A DNA stretch of 64,000 nucleotides from Cordylochernes scorpioides (lineage: Eukaryota; Arthropoda; Arachnida; Pseudoscorpiones; Chernetidae), in contig CP092875.1 in assembly GCA_030710605.1 (NCBI GenBank), positions 69,371,529 to 69,435,528 of the forward strand, read 5' to 3'. Under the pieces are notes generated by a model that saw only the letters and a list, made by a program, of their open reading frames with translations, made no database searches and had not been told where the DNA came from. Position 1 is the first letter of the stretch, and each line of letters starts with the position of its first letter. Positions 10,603 through 21,190 of this stretch are shown piece by piece. The translations under genes and the position numbers were made by a program.

Positions 10603-11097
10603 CTCGCACAAGTTAGAATACTTTCAAGTTTTTTTTAGAGAAAACCACACCAAGATGCTCTGCGGTGAGGACCCGATTTGTACCTTCTGTAATTCAAAAC
10701 TAAAAAATGAAATCTCTCACTATATTTTTGATTGCTATGCTCTGAAAGAAGAAAGAAGAACCCTTATGCTCAAAACTGGGAAACTCTGTGCTTCACTTCC
10801 ATCAATAACTGACAATATGACCCAGAATAAGTATATTGCTACGGCGTTTTATGGTTTCCACAAGTCCATATCTCAGAAGAAGGCCAAGTGGCACTCACTC
10901 CTCACTTTCTTACTGCTACTCTTTTTGTGTTGTTTTTCTTGCTTCCCTCTTTCTCTTTCTTGTTTTTTTTTTCTTTTTCTTCTGTATATATCGTTGTTTC
11001 CTTTGTCTCACTGCTTTGTTCTTATGCATACCTCTGGTGAATCCTGTATAGGGTCAGTGACCCTGAATAAAGGCTTTTTTGTTGTTGTTGTTGTTGA
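10603..11097 (+). mobile_element. 3' end of a non-LTR retrotransposon with GTTGTT tail
   Basis: The frame encodes CGEDPICTFCNSKLKNEISH and IFDCYALKEERRT, a CCHC-like cluster typical of LINE C-termini. A pyrimidine-rich 3' UTR follows, then GACCCTGAATAAAGGC and a (GTT)n tail. It is nearly the same as 40122-40606, showing two insertions of one family. This copy starts about where the ACAAGTTAGAATACTTTC motif begins, so it is strongly 5'-truncated. Confidence 0.75.
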
Positions 11098-11255
11098 ATT
11101 ATTGTTATTTTAATTGTCTTATTGTTATAAGGGCCGGTCAATAAATAATGCGCACATCTATAGAAAATTATTTTAAATTTTTAACCTTTCTGACCCTATA
11201 TGCCATTACCATATCAATAACTATTAATACAAAGCAATAACGCGCCATCTATACA

Positions 11256-11496
11256 TATAAAATAAAAGGATTTGAAAGCGCGAATGTTTCTTTTATACAT
11301 AATACAAACTTATACTGTCCTTACTGCGTTGAAAAAATATATTGGGAGGGCCCGGCTCATCAGTGGTGAACGCTGGAAAAGTTCACCACTGATGAGCCGG
11401 GCCCTCCCAATATATTTTTCAACGCAGTAAGAACAGTATAAGTTTGTATTATGTATAAAAGAAACATTCGCGCTTTCAAATCCTTTTATTTTATAT
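11256..11496. repeat. Near-perfect 241-bp palindrome
   Basis: Arms of about 115 bp run from TATAAAATAAAAGGATTTG to its complement, through TGAGCCGGGCCCTCCC, around a loop of roughly nine bases (GCTGGAAAA). Only a few mismatches are visible, such as CCTTACTG against CAGTAAGAAC. It is the same family as 61437-61783. Confidence 0.85.
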
Positions 11497-11509
11497 AACA
11501 ATGATATTA

Positions 11510-11720
11510 ATCATATCGATTAATCCGCCTTCTACATGCTTTTCGGGTAAGCATTTTAAGGCACGATTCATCTTTAGGAGTCTCAAAGGGCCCGCCGCAA
11601 TGGAGGGCCAAGGAGAGGGCTGGAGAGGCGCCGGCAGGGCCGTGGGCACCCCGGGGGAGAAAAGGGCGAGTGCGCGCCGTTTATGAGGGAGCCAAGGCAG
11701 CACCAAGCACAACTAAGGCG
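11510..11720. other. GC-rich island of unknown origin
   Basis: About 130 bases around 11580-11700 are far richer in G and C than the surroundings, with GGGCCCGCCGC and GCGCCGGCAGGGCCGTGGGC. Both strands are open for 60 to 70 codons, but no motif, splice sites or RNA fold was recognised. Confidence 0.4.
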
Positions 11721-12169
11721 CCGCAGGCTTCAAAAATTTTTAAGGGATCATTTCAGTGAACAAGATCAAGAGATCAAGACACAGAGATCAAAAGGTCTGG
11801 CTTTTATCCTCTGGCTTTTATATTAATCATGGCAAACTGGTTTCGGTTTATAGTGTTCTCCTCGCTGTCTGTGGTCTCAGAAGTAACCCGGCTTATGCTA
11901 ATGATGATGTCAGAGAGGGCGGACCTTTTTGGGTGTCCGTGTCTAATCAAGGACTTGTTTGCTCGATTTTCATGTTCTCTTAGCTTCTTTGAAAATGTTA
12001 ATGGCCTGTTATTCGGCCTTACTGGGTGACATGCGCTTCTTTTCCTGTGGTAGATTTTATTGACGCCATTTTATAAGTTATATCAAGCTTGGTGTTTCTT
12101 GATGGACATGTCTATGTACAGAATTATATATGCACAAAAAATATAATACGACATATATATATATGAAAA

Positions 12170-12262
12170 AATAGTTAATTTCTGTTCCACTAGATTGCTC
12201 TCTATCTGAAAAGCACATGTGCTCCTGGTCAGGATATGCCTTTTTTAATTTTTGATATATAT
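12170..12262. repeat. Partial foldback MITE (CACATGTGCTC family)
   Basis: GTTCCACTAGATTGCTCTCT, then AAAGCACATGTGCTCCTGG and GGATATGCC, matches the right arm of the element at 16241-16522. Confidence 0.6.
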
Positions 12263-12332
12263 TCTATATGCAAATATTACTGAGTATTTATATATTACTC
12301 TTCATTTCCTCAACTTCATAGCTATGGGTTTA

Positions 12333-12415
12333 GAAAGACTATAAATGTCCGAAAGCTCGCCTTACAGAAAAATAAATTGCTTACGTTTTTATTTTTCTAA
12401 ATGTGTCTTTCTTTA
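12333..12415 (+). repeat. Hammerhead-like single arm
   Basis: A short hairpin ends in GTCCGAAAGCTCG and is followed by GAAAAATAAATTGC. This is the hairpin, GAAA, palindrome, AATAAA layout shared by the other Penelope-type repeats. Confidence 0.3.
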
Positions 12416-12637
12416 TTTTATGACATACATTTGTATCCACACCTATATACGATTATACATGATTAGGTAACATTGAACTAGGTGAATAAGGGAATATTTG
12501 TTCTTTATAGTGAGGGAGTTCTCAATGATCATTTTATTAGAGTCAAAAGAGAGAAGAATTAAAAAGTAGACTTTGCACTGTCGGTATATGATGCCTAGTC
12601 ATTCAGTCCACCCAATATCCAGAGGAAGGAGAGTAAG

Positions 12638-12869
12638 AAATCTGTGTTGACAAAGATATGTGTCCAGCCTTCAATGAAAGATATATAAAGTGCGGAGATC
12701 CAGTGGTGGACGGTAGAAAAGGCAACGACCGGATTGTAGGTGGAAGCATAGCCCATCCTCTGGCCTGGCCTTGGATGGTGGATTTCAAGATCCGGGGGGA
12801 ACATTGGTGTGGCGGCAGCTTGGTCCATCCCCGGTGGGTACTCACAGCGAAGCACATCTTCACAGATAG
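12638..12869 (+). CDS. First trypsin-domain exon, serine protease copy A (possibly inactive)
   Basis: The exon enters in phase 1 after GAGTAAG (a TAA in the coding frame lies just upstream) and leaves in phase 2 at AG|GTAGGT. It encodes a Cys-containing linker ([19 protein letters not shown]), the zymogen activation site DR|IVGG and the chymotrypsin-fold N-terminus to the catalytic histidine. The exon at 61143-61374 has exactly the same length (232 nt) and phases. The usual TAAHC around His57 is TAKHI here: the histidine (12853-12855) stays, but the cysteine that closes the histidine loop is lost. Either the gene is decaying or it encodes a non-catalytic homologue. RIVGG and [12 protein letters not shown] make the family assignment firm. 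Confidence 0.8.
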
Positions 12870-13357
12870 GTAGGTAGCACAACAGCACCTGTCTTAATCC
12901 TTGATATGGGCCAATGGTGAAAGACTTGGATAAGCTTTCTTCAACCCATTTAAGAGAAAATGTATTCAGAAGCGCTTTAAATCCTTTTGAAATAATTTCA
13001 GCGCTTTATTTTCAAACTTATTATTAGATACAATCTTAAAATGAATGAAAATAGTATTAACTCATGTACATATACTATAACTTGTCCTGAGAGATCACTT
13101 GAAATTTGGATTCTCTAGTATCTCTTGGAGAGAAAAAATGAGAAAATTGAATTACTTTATTACATCGTTTATATATAGGGATAAATATGAATAAATAAGA
13201 ATATACAATTATATGTGCATATAAATATATATATATAAAATAACGTCAAATATTTGTAGTATATTTTTAATTATAATATAATAACACTGTTAGTATAATG
13301 TGAAAAATAGTACAAATGTGATATTGTACTGGGATAAGGTGAATAAATTATTTTTAA

Positions 13358-13428
13358 AAAGGCATCTCCTTTCTGATGGCACAAGCCATCAGCAACTTTC
13401 AATTGCACGATATGGAGGTGCCTTTTTT
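13358..13428. repeat. Short foldback remnant, GGCATCTCC family
   Basis: AAAAGGCATCTCCTTTCTGA and the complementary TGGAGGTGCCTTTTTT bracket GCCATCAGCAACTTTC. This is a collapsed copy of the element at 10069-10372. Confidence 0.6.
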
Positions 13429-13476
13429 ATAACTGTTAGTATAGTATTATCACAGATCATGGAAATTTCAGGTTTT

Positions 13477-13990
13477 TTCTTAAGAAAATTCAGGCTGTGC
13501 AAGATTCGACATGTTTCTGTGGATTGGGGGAACAAACTTCAATACATCTCTTGCTAGAGTGCCCTGTCTTTCAAGATTACAGAGTCAACAACGATTTAAT
13601 AGCTTTAGGCCCTAGTGATTTAATTTCAAATAAGGACACATATATAAAATTTAATTTCCTTTGTAAATATATTTTGGATTTCATTAAGAAAAATGGTCTT
13701 TGATGTAACGATCTCAAGGAAATATGTGACATATTATATGGTTGTAAACAATATATAGGTGTATGCATATATATGTGTGTATATATGTATATATTTTAAA
13801 TTTAATGATGTAACTGTAAATAAAATTCAAATAATATCTCTATATGTAAATAATATTTATGAATCTTTCTAAGTAACTTTCTGTGTATCTTTCCATGTTG
13901 AATATTTTCTTTGTTATATTTGTATGTACATTTAGCGCAAGTGTCCCTAGGGGGACATAGCGTTTTGAATTGAAATAAATAAATAAAATA
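13477..13990 (+). mobile_element. 3' end of a non-LTR retrotransposon
   Basis: Encodes CGLGEQTSIHLLLECPVFQD, the terminal Cys/His motif of an I/Jockey-type LINE. It is followed by a GCGCAAGTGTCCC...GGGACATAGC hairpin and a tail of AAATAAATAAATAAAATAAA. It is the same family as 1244-1572 but better preserved. Confidence 0.7.
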
Positions 13991-15460
13991 AATTTATTTT
14001 GACTATTTAAGTTAGATTAATTAGTTTAAAATCAAACCATCCTATTAAAAAATGTACGCTGCTCCAATTTAATCGAATGCTTCATTTCCACAACAGCATA
14101 ATTATTTTATCCATTTGTGTTTGAAATTGAGCTTTTAAAGTCATTTTGAGACATATTTTCATTCTTTTATATCATGTTTTTTCCTCACATTTTATTTACA
14201 AGTTCTGTGATGGAGGTAATTTTGTCACTTTTTCTCTAAGCTAATTCTGGAAGGAATTTTCTAAATATTTTCATTAAATTAGGAATAAACATATTGGCCA
14301 TAGGATACATATCACGAAATGTCTCACAAACTCGGCAGAGTGCATGAAAAAGAATGGCAGGTAAAGTGAATTGAAGCTTGATTAGTGGTAATTATCTCTA
14401 CTCTTTTTCATATTTAATTCCATTGGTCCAAAGTTAAATGTAGTCATCATTAAATGGCTGTTTTATTGAAATATGATGTACTTTTTATAAATATTCTTTC
14501 TAGAAAAGAAAAATGGATATCGATGCAGATTTTATCAGATAAAGGAACCAGCGAAAATAATCAAAAAGGCTCCTCTTCAAAAATTCTCTTTGAGAAATCT
14601 TTTATAAGACTTGTGCCATAATTAAGGAATATGATAAAAATATGCCTAAAGTTGAAAACAGACAATACTTAAAATCATATATGTAGTAATGTAGTCGTTG
14701 TTATCCTGTTGGATGACTGTAGTGTGACATGTTGGTTGCAGTCGTGGTGGCCACAATGTTTAGAGTGGTTTCAGGAGTGGAATTGGGATTACACAAAAGG
14801 ACGAGGCATGTTGAATGTCACCACATATATATGATGATATATGATAATAATATTATATATGAGAAATATCATATATATGATGTTGCTTTTGTAAAAGTCA
14901 TACTTGTTATTGCAATACATTTTTATCCGTGTGATTCAATTAATAAAGCTCTATATGCTTAACAGAAAATATCAAGCCCATTGTTCAAAGTGAGCTATTT
15001 GTGCTTGTTATTAAAGTTTAAAACACATTTAAAATTTATATATTTTATTCAATGAAGATCAAAATTACCATCACAATTAATTATATATCATAACTACATA
15101 ACATTAAGCCATCTATTCGCAGTTTGTTTGGTCACCAGTCCAATATTTTTATTTCCACAGACTAAATTATGAGATTCATTTATAAATAAAATATTATACA
15201 AAACAATTAAACAACTATATATATATCACTATTATTCTAATAATTTGTACAAGAATAATTTGTAATTGTATGAACATTACTGCGAGTATGAGCAACAATT
15301 AAAATGTTTCATCAACCCTAATGTACACATGGCAGAATTTACATGTGAAGAAAACATCATAAGTATATTTTTATACCTCCATTTATATATTATATGTTTC
15401 TACTAAATTCTCTAAAAATAACTTTTTATTTTTTTTGGTATGTTTAAATTTGTTATCGAT
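13991..15460. other. AT-rich DNA without recognisable genes
   Basis: No splice-flanked exon, long frame or transposon terminus was seen. Only short ATAT-rich palindromes occur, around 14825-14880. Confidence 0.5.
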
Positions 15461-15467
15461 GGGTTAT

Positions 15468-15850
15468 ACTAATATTTTGAACAACTCCGCCTTTGCCGGT
15501 ACCAACCCCGGATGAAAAAGGAGGAGGGGGAGCAGTAATAAGCTCACTAAAAAACCTGGGCTCAGCTGGCCCGACTGATAGTACCCTGTAAGGCTCCCAA
15601 TCCAGGGATACAGGATGAGCAGCGTTTGTACTCCATGTTAGGAGCGGCTGCACATGGCGTCTGTTCCTTATGTCAGAGGCGGCCATTTCTTTTGGAGCTA
15701 AGTCGGCCTGCCACTGAATAGTACTCTCTGTCTTAATGACAAAGGCAGACATTTTCTACTTCACCCAGTCATAATGGTTGTCAAACAGACACCATCAAGG
15801 GTCACAATTTGATACCCTAATATGATTGAGTGGAGATAAGAAAGAAGAAG
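15468..15850 (-). repeat. Dispersed SINE-like repeat R1 (copy 1)
   Basis: On the minus strand it runs from TTATCTCCACTCAATCATAT to GGCAAAGGCGGAGTTG. Four other copies lie at 32037-32285 (-), 35264-35700 (+), 40785-40890 (+, 5' part only) and 46300-46575 (+). The shared core includes GGCCGACTTAGCTCCAAAAG and GGCCAGCTGAGCCCAGG. No A or B box was identified, so SINE is only a working label. Confidence 0.7.
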
Positions 15851-16087
15851 AATATTTTTAACTTGGATGTCAAATTTTGAAGCTTTAAACCTTAATAAAG
15901 CGGTGGGGCAATACGTGTATATCGTTTCTCTTCAAAATTAATGTTTTGGCGTCTTTGAACAAAATTTAACTGGCCATCAAAAGTTTAGTTTCTCAGGATT
16001 GACTTCTCTATGTTATAAACCATTTACAACGAAAATGTCTGCTTCAGCCGAGCACCGCTTTCCTGCTCTTCTAGGTAAGTATATTTT

Positions 16088-16248
16088 AGGTTTATACGGT
16101 CGACCTTGCCTAATTCTAAGCCCAAGAGACAAAAAAAATCGAATTGAAAACTGAGATTCTATTTGTAGGAAAATCTAGGGACTAAGATAAATATTCTAAT
16201 TAAAGACGTTTTATCCAAGTTCTGTATATACATATATATATATTAAAA
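16088..16248. mobile_element. pogo-like MITE, AATTCTAAGCCCAAG family
   Basis: It shares AAGCCCAAGAGACAAAAAAA, CTAGGGACTAAGATAAATAT and TATCCAAGTTCT with 63330-63480. The left terminus is more diverged than in that copy. No coding sequence. Confidence 0.6.
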
Positions 16249-16522
16249 ATAAAGAAGGCATCTCCTGACCACAAGCACATGTGCTTTTTAGATGGCAGAG
16301 CGCCATCTAGTGGAGTAAAAATAAACTAAACGTTGACGGGCGCTAACAGCGCTAACGCGTTCGTGGATGGCTTTTCTTGATTTATCAAGAAATTGGGTTG
16401 GCCAAATATCTCGGAGTGAGCTAAATAAACGTTTATTTTATTTTTACTCCACTAGATGGCGCTCTGCCATCTAAAAAGCACATGTGCTCGTGGTCAGGAG
16501 ATGCCTTCTTTATTTTTAATAT
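16241..16522. mobile_element. Palindromic foldback MITE, AGGCATCTCCTGACCAC family
   Basis: The whole element folds on itself. AATAAAGAAGGCATCTCCTG and AAGCACATGTGCTTTTTAGA are mirrored at the right end, and GATGGCAGAGCGCCATCTAG is itself a nested palindrome. The centre carries AACGCGTTCGTGGATGGC and CTTGATTTATCAAG. Partial copies lie at 12170-12262, 36574-36745 and 40971-41310. Confidence 0.8.
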
Positions 16523-16674
16523 CAACACCTGACCCACTTATCTTTTATTTTTTTTCTATTGTTTTTTTCATATATATATGTTATATTCAATTTTTTTTAA
16601 TATATAAATATTTTTTCTAATTTGACAAAAAACAAAAAGCTTTTTTAATTTTTTTTTGTTCTGTTGTGTATACA

Positions 16675-17145
16675 GGGTGATCCAAAAGTCCCGCACTATT
16701 TTAAAAATTAATAACTCCGCGAATATTTGCGCTAGAGCAATGCGGTAAACACCATTGTGTTCAGGATGCAATGGGATTTTTTATGGCAAATAATGAAAAT
16801 TTCGAAATTGATTTTAGTTACAATTTTATTCGCCAGATGGCGCACTACCAGAATCAGAGATTCAGCGGCCAAATTGTTTGATAAATTTAAAAATATAACT
16901 GATCGACACGTAATTTTCCTTTTTGAATACCAGGAAAGAACCCTAATAACATCAAATAACAAATTAATAAAACACCACTTCGCCAAAAGTATGAAGAATT
17001 GGTTAACAATTTTTAAATACAATCAGAGATATGTAAAATAGGTAAATGCAAATTAAAACATGTAGCAAAAAAAAATGATATTTTAGATACGGTTTGTGTT
17101 TCCGAAGATAATAAATTTCTAATATTTTTAATTCAACTCTCTCTT
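16675..17145 (+). mobile_element. Non-autonomous mariner/IS630-type element (copy 1)
   Basis: It starts TA|CAGGGTGATCCAAAAGTCCC and aligns over about 460 bases with the inverted copy at 30495-30963, including GCACTATTTTAAAAATTAAT and TTCGCCAGATGGCGCACTAC. GGTGATCCAAAAGT is a typical arthropod mariner terminus. A short open frame does not resemble a transposase. Confidence 0.65.
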
Positions 17146-17224
17146 AGTATCGATTATATTTATTTTAATTCATTTGAAAAATATGTTTCTATCTCTGATA
17201 ATTTATTTTACTCTGGAATGCCGT

Positions 17225-17962
17225 TGTTGTTTTCGTGTCCAATAAAGAGCCTCAGATGTATCCATCCATCTCCATCACAGCAGCAGCAATGTCCACTATC
17301 TTGGGTGTGTCAAGCTGCTGCTCTGGGTCTATGTCAAATTTCTGCAAGGCTGCGGCCATTTCTGGCTATGAGAATATGTGGGTAGGTGTAAGTTCCACAA
17401 CAGGACAATTGTTGCATTCCCTATAGGTTATTGTGCCATCTGGATGTATTGTCATTCCTTTATAGTGTTTTGTTCTAAGTCTTGTTATAGTTTTGTCATT
17501 TTTCTCTCAGAGTCTATTTCGCATTTTGATCTTTTCTTATTTACTGTTTAATTATCTTGTATTTTGACAAAGAATCAGCGTCAAATAATGACATTTGTTC
17601 TTTCCTTTGGCTCAACTTTCTGGCTTACTTTGCCAATTCAAATGCCATTTCATTACCCCCGATCCAAACACTGGCAGGAATCCATTGTAGAATGCAGTTA
17701 TTTTCCAATGGTTCCAGTTGGGTAAGTAACGAGTGTATTTTCTGTGTGATTTTAGTATTGCCCTTCTGAATTGCTTCTAGAGCGGATATGGAGTCGCTGT
17801 ATATTAAATTTCCTTCTGCTTGATGCAGGGATGGTTGGTTAAGGCATACATCAAGGGCTTTCCAGATAGCTGTCAGTTCACAAGTGAAGTTTGACGAAAT
17901 CTGTCCTGCTCCTTCTTTGATTTTGATGTGCGTTCCATCTTGCAGTATTATGTTAATTCCGG
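17225..17962 (-). pseudogene. Non-LTR retrotransposon RNase H and C-terminus
   Basis: Read on the minus strand, the frames give YSDSISALEAIQKGNTKITQ and LQWIPASVWIGGNEMAFELA. These are the second Asp motif and the HVGIxGNExAD motif of a LINE-encoded RNase H, with H changed. A degenerate C-terminal region follows toward 17225. It meets a plus-strand LINE head to head near 17962. Confidence 0.65.
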
Positions 17963-20900
17963 CACCTCAATCAAAACAAAGCCATCAACATATACAATAT
18001 GTATCACCCTCCAAACAATAAACTTATTGACGATGGAACAATGGCTCAATTTCTTACAGACAACTCTTATTGTAGGTGACCTTAATGCCAAACATCAACT
18101 ATGGGGATGTTCCACGCCAAACCCAAGAGGCAAAATACTTTCAAACATATTTGACGACAATGCCATCATGTGCTTAAATGATGGGAATCCTACCCATCAT
18201 TTCTACAGCTATAATACTGCACAAGCCCTTGATATAAGTTTTTACTATCCTGACATTTTCCACAAATGCAAATAGCAAATATTAAAAAGTATTGGAAGTG
18301 ATCATTTGCCTAATTTGATAGAAATTAGCACCAAGAGACCAAAACCAGCTCAATTAAGAAAAATTCTGGAACTTCAAAAAGGCTAATTGGATATCTTTCG
18401 AAAACACCATTATTAAAGCAGCCAAAGTTTCAATACCAAGAGGAAATATTAAGAAATGGATTCCAAATTATACACACCAGGCAAAAAATATTCAAACACT
18501 TATAACTAAAAGAAATGAACTACAAAAAAGAGCACCCAAAACCAAACAAATTGTAGAACTGAACTGAACATTGTGAATGCAAAAATAAAAATATTATACG
18601 TAAATGTGAAAAGGGAAAATGGAAACAAACTTGTGAAAACCTGAACCCAAGAAACCCAAATACAAAACTTTGGAATTTGGCAAAACAAATTGACAGATCC
18701 CAGTTACAAACCGAAAAAACTAATATGATTAAGAATACAGATGGTACACCAGCAACTAATGACAAAATTGCTGCCAATCTTTCAGGTAATTCATATCAAA
18801 TAAGTAGTAAAATCAAGGTTGAAACAAAGGGCCGAAGGATTATTCATGACTGTAAAAATGTCACCAGCACTCATAATATTTTCCATGAAAAAAATCAATA
18901 TGAAAGAGCTATAGCTTATGCATTAGAAAACACTGACCTAAACAAGACTCCTGGGCCAGATGGAATCCATGGCCGAATGATATCGAACTTGGGCAAAATT
19001 AGCAAAGAAAGACTTCTTAATATTTTCAATAACTCCTGGAAAACTGGAAAATTGCCTCAAGACTGTAAAAATGCAACAATAATTCCCATTTAAAAACTTG
19101 ACAAATCTGCTGATGACCCAAAAAAACTGCCGACCTATCTCCCTCACAAGTATTTGCTGCAAATTAATGGAAAAAATTATACTCAGACGACTCACCTACC
19201 ACCCCGACACAAGAAATCTCTTACCAGAAGAACAATATGGATTTAGGAAAGGACATGGGACAATAGACCAACTCTTATTTTTCACACAAAAGGTAAAAGA
19301 TGCACAAAACAGAAAACCAACTAACCACACAATAGCTGCTTTTTTAGACCTTACACAAACTTTTGATAAGGTATGGAAAAACAAGTTAATTACAAAATTA
19401 TACAAACATTTCAAAATTGATGGAAAAGCTATCACTTGGATAAATAATTCCCTTAAAAATAGATACATCAGGGTCAAATATAATGACACTCTATCTAAAA
19501 CCTTCAAATTGTATCAAGGATTACCACAAGGATCAGTCCTTAGCCCAAATCTCTTCACCCTATTTATTGCAGGCATAGAAGAAAAATTTTCACATAAAAC
19601 CAATATTGGACTTTTCGCTGGTGACATTATTCTATGGAGCAGCAACACTAACTGGAAAAAAAGCTGATAGAGATTTGAACAAGACTCTTCTCCACCTAGA
19701 AAAATTTGCTAATGAACATAAATTAGAATTTAACCCCCAAAAATCTGAAACCTGTCTTTTTACTACCATAAAAAACTATACAAAATAAGACCAAATATTA
19801 TTCTGAAAGAAAAACAATTGCAATATATAAACATCCTAAATATCTCGGCTACACCCTGGTTCCAGAAATTAACTCCAGTAAACATATTGAAGGAGTTGTT
19901 AGAAAAGGAAAAAAACCTACTAAAAATCTTGAAATGAATTTCAGGAAGAGTGGGGAGCTGAAGCAACAACACTAAAATTAAATTACACATCTCTAATGAG
20001 ACCTATCTTGGAATATGGATATCAAATCTATGGTACAGCATCTGAAACAAATCTAAAATAACTGGAAAGGATACAACTAAATGCAGATAGAATTATTACA
20101 GGTCTTCGAAATACCTGCCCTAATGATATTGTACTTTACAAGGCAGACATTATGCCCTTAAAGGATAGAAGAAGCTACAATCTGCCAAAATATATAAACA
20201 AAATCAAGAGTTATGAAAACAAACACAGAACTTTCAATTACATACTTAATTGGGAATCCAATATAAGACTCAAAAAAGAAGGCCCTCTCCACCTGGCCAA
20301 AAGAAATGGATTTTTAAAATATAAAGTGGAAAAATATTATTTGGCAGAAAAATTATCTCCATGCGAATCACTAACAAAATGTTATTTTTAATGCCACTTT
20401 AAATGAACCCACCAACAAACAATACCAAAATCCAGAATACTTAAAACAATTATCATTAGAAATAATTAATAAAATTCCTAAAAATGTAATAACTATCTAT
20501 ACCAATGGTAGCAGAGACGAGTTGGGACACACTGACAGTGACTCTCTCATTAAAACCACAAATGGCAATGAGAAAATAAACAGAAGAAACCCAGATTTTT
20601 GCTCAGTCTTCAGATCAGAACTTATAGCCATCTATGAAGCCTTAAAATCCATCAGAAACATTAAACATCACGATATATGGATTCTTACGGGATAGTAGAA
20701 GTGCCATACAACACTTGAGTCACACAAGGGAACTTAGAGACAAAGTAAGCAAGAAAATAATTGGTTATCTCCAAAAACTCTCAATACTTCAAAAATTCAC
20801 CTTCAATGGATACCCTCACACGTTGGCATTGAAGGCAATGAAGCTGCTGATGCGCTAGCGAAAAAAGTCACAAAAGAACCCTTACTACAGAAAAATAAAC

Positions 20901-21190
20901 TTACCTTTAAAGAAATAGAAACAGTAGCCAAAACAAAAATAAACAAGAACTGGAGGATACCACCTAAGCACAGTTGGTACACCCTAGAAGCAGATGGCCA
21001 CCCAGACCTTTCGGTCTACAAGCCGGCATCCGAAGCATGCCCTTCGCTGCTATTCTGTTCAACTCATAAGCCAAGTAACGGTATCCAAGCTAGAGCTTGG
21101 ACATTGTACCTGGAAACACCACCTCCCAGACAACGTGTCTGGAAGGATTTCTATACTGGTGGCCTTTAATCACAGAAAAAGAGGAAACGA
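17963..21190 (+). pseudogene. Decayed I/Jockey-type LINE with endonuclease, RT and RNase H
   Basis: The AP endonuclease tail opens with YNMYHPPNN, then VGDLNAKHQLWGC with the catalytic Asp. RT motifs follow in order: KTPGPDGIHGRMI, RPISLTSICCKLMEKII, EEQYGFRKGHGTIDQLLF, AAFLDLTQTFDKVW and GLPQGSVLSPNLF. The catalytic box reads FAGDI instead of FADD, so the polymerase Asp pair is broken. From 20480 an RNase H can be pieced from two frames (YTNGSRDELG, ILTDSRSAIQHLS, WIPSHVGIEGNEAADALAKK). Stops and frameshifts occur at 19093, 19790, 20050 and 20390 at least. An RNase H after RT points to the I group rather than CR1 or L2. Confidence 0.8.

Noticed and set aside
10910-11060. Hydrophobic frames (FLLFLCCFSC...) suggesting a membrane protein
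   Set aside because: These are translations of the pyrimidine-rich 3' UTR of a LINE and recur in the copy at 40.4 kb.
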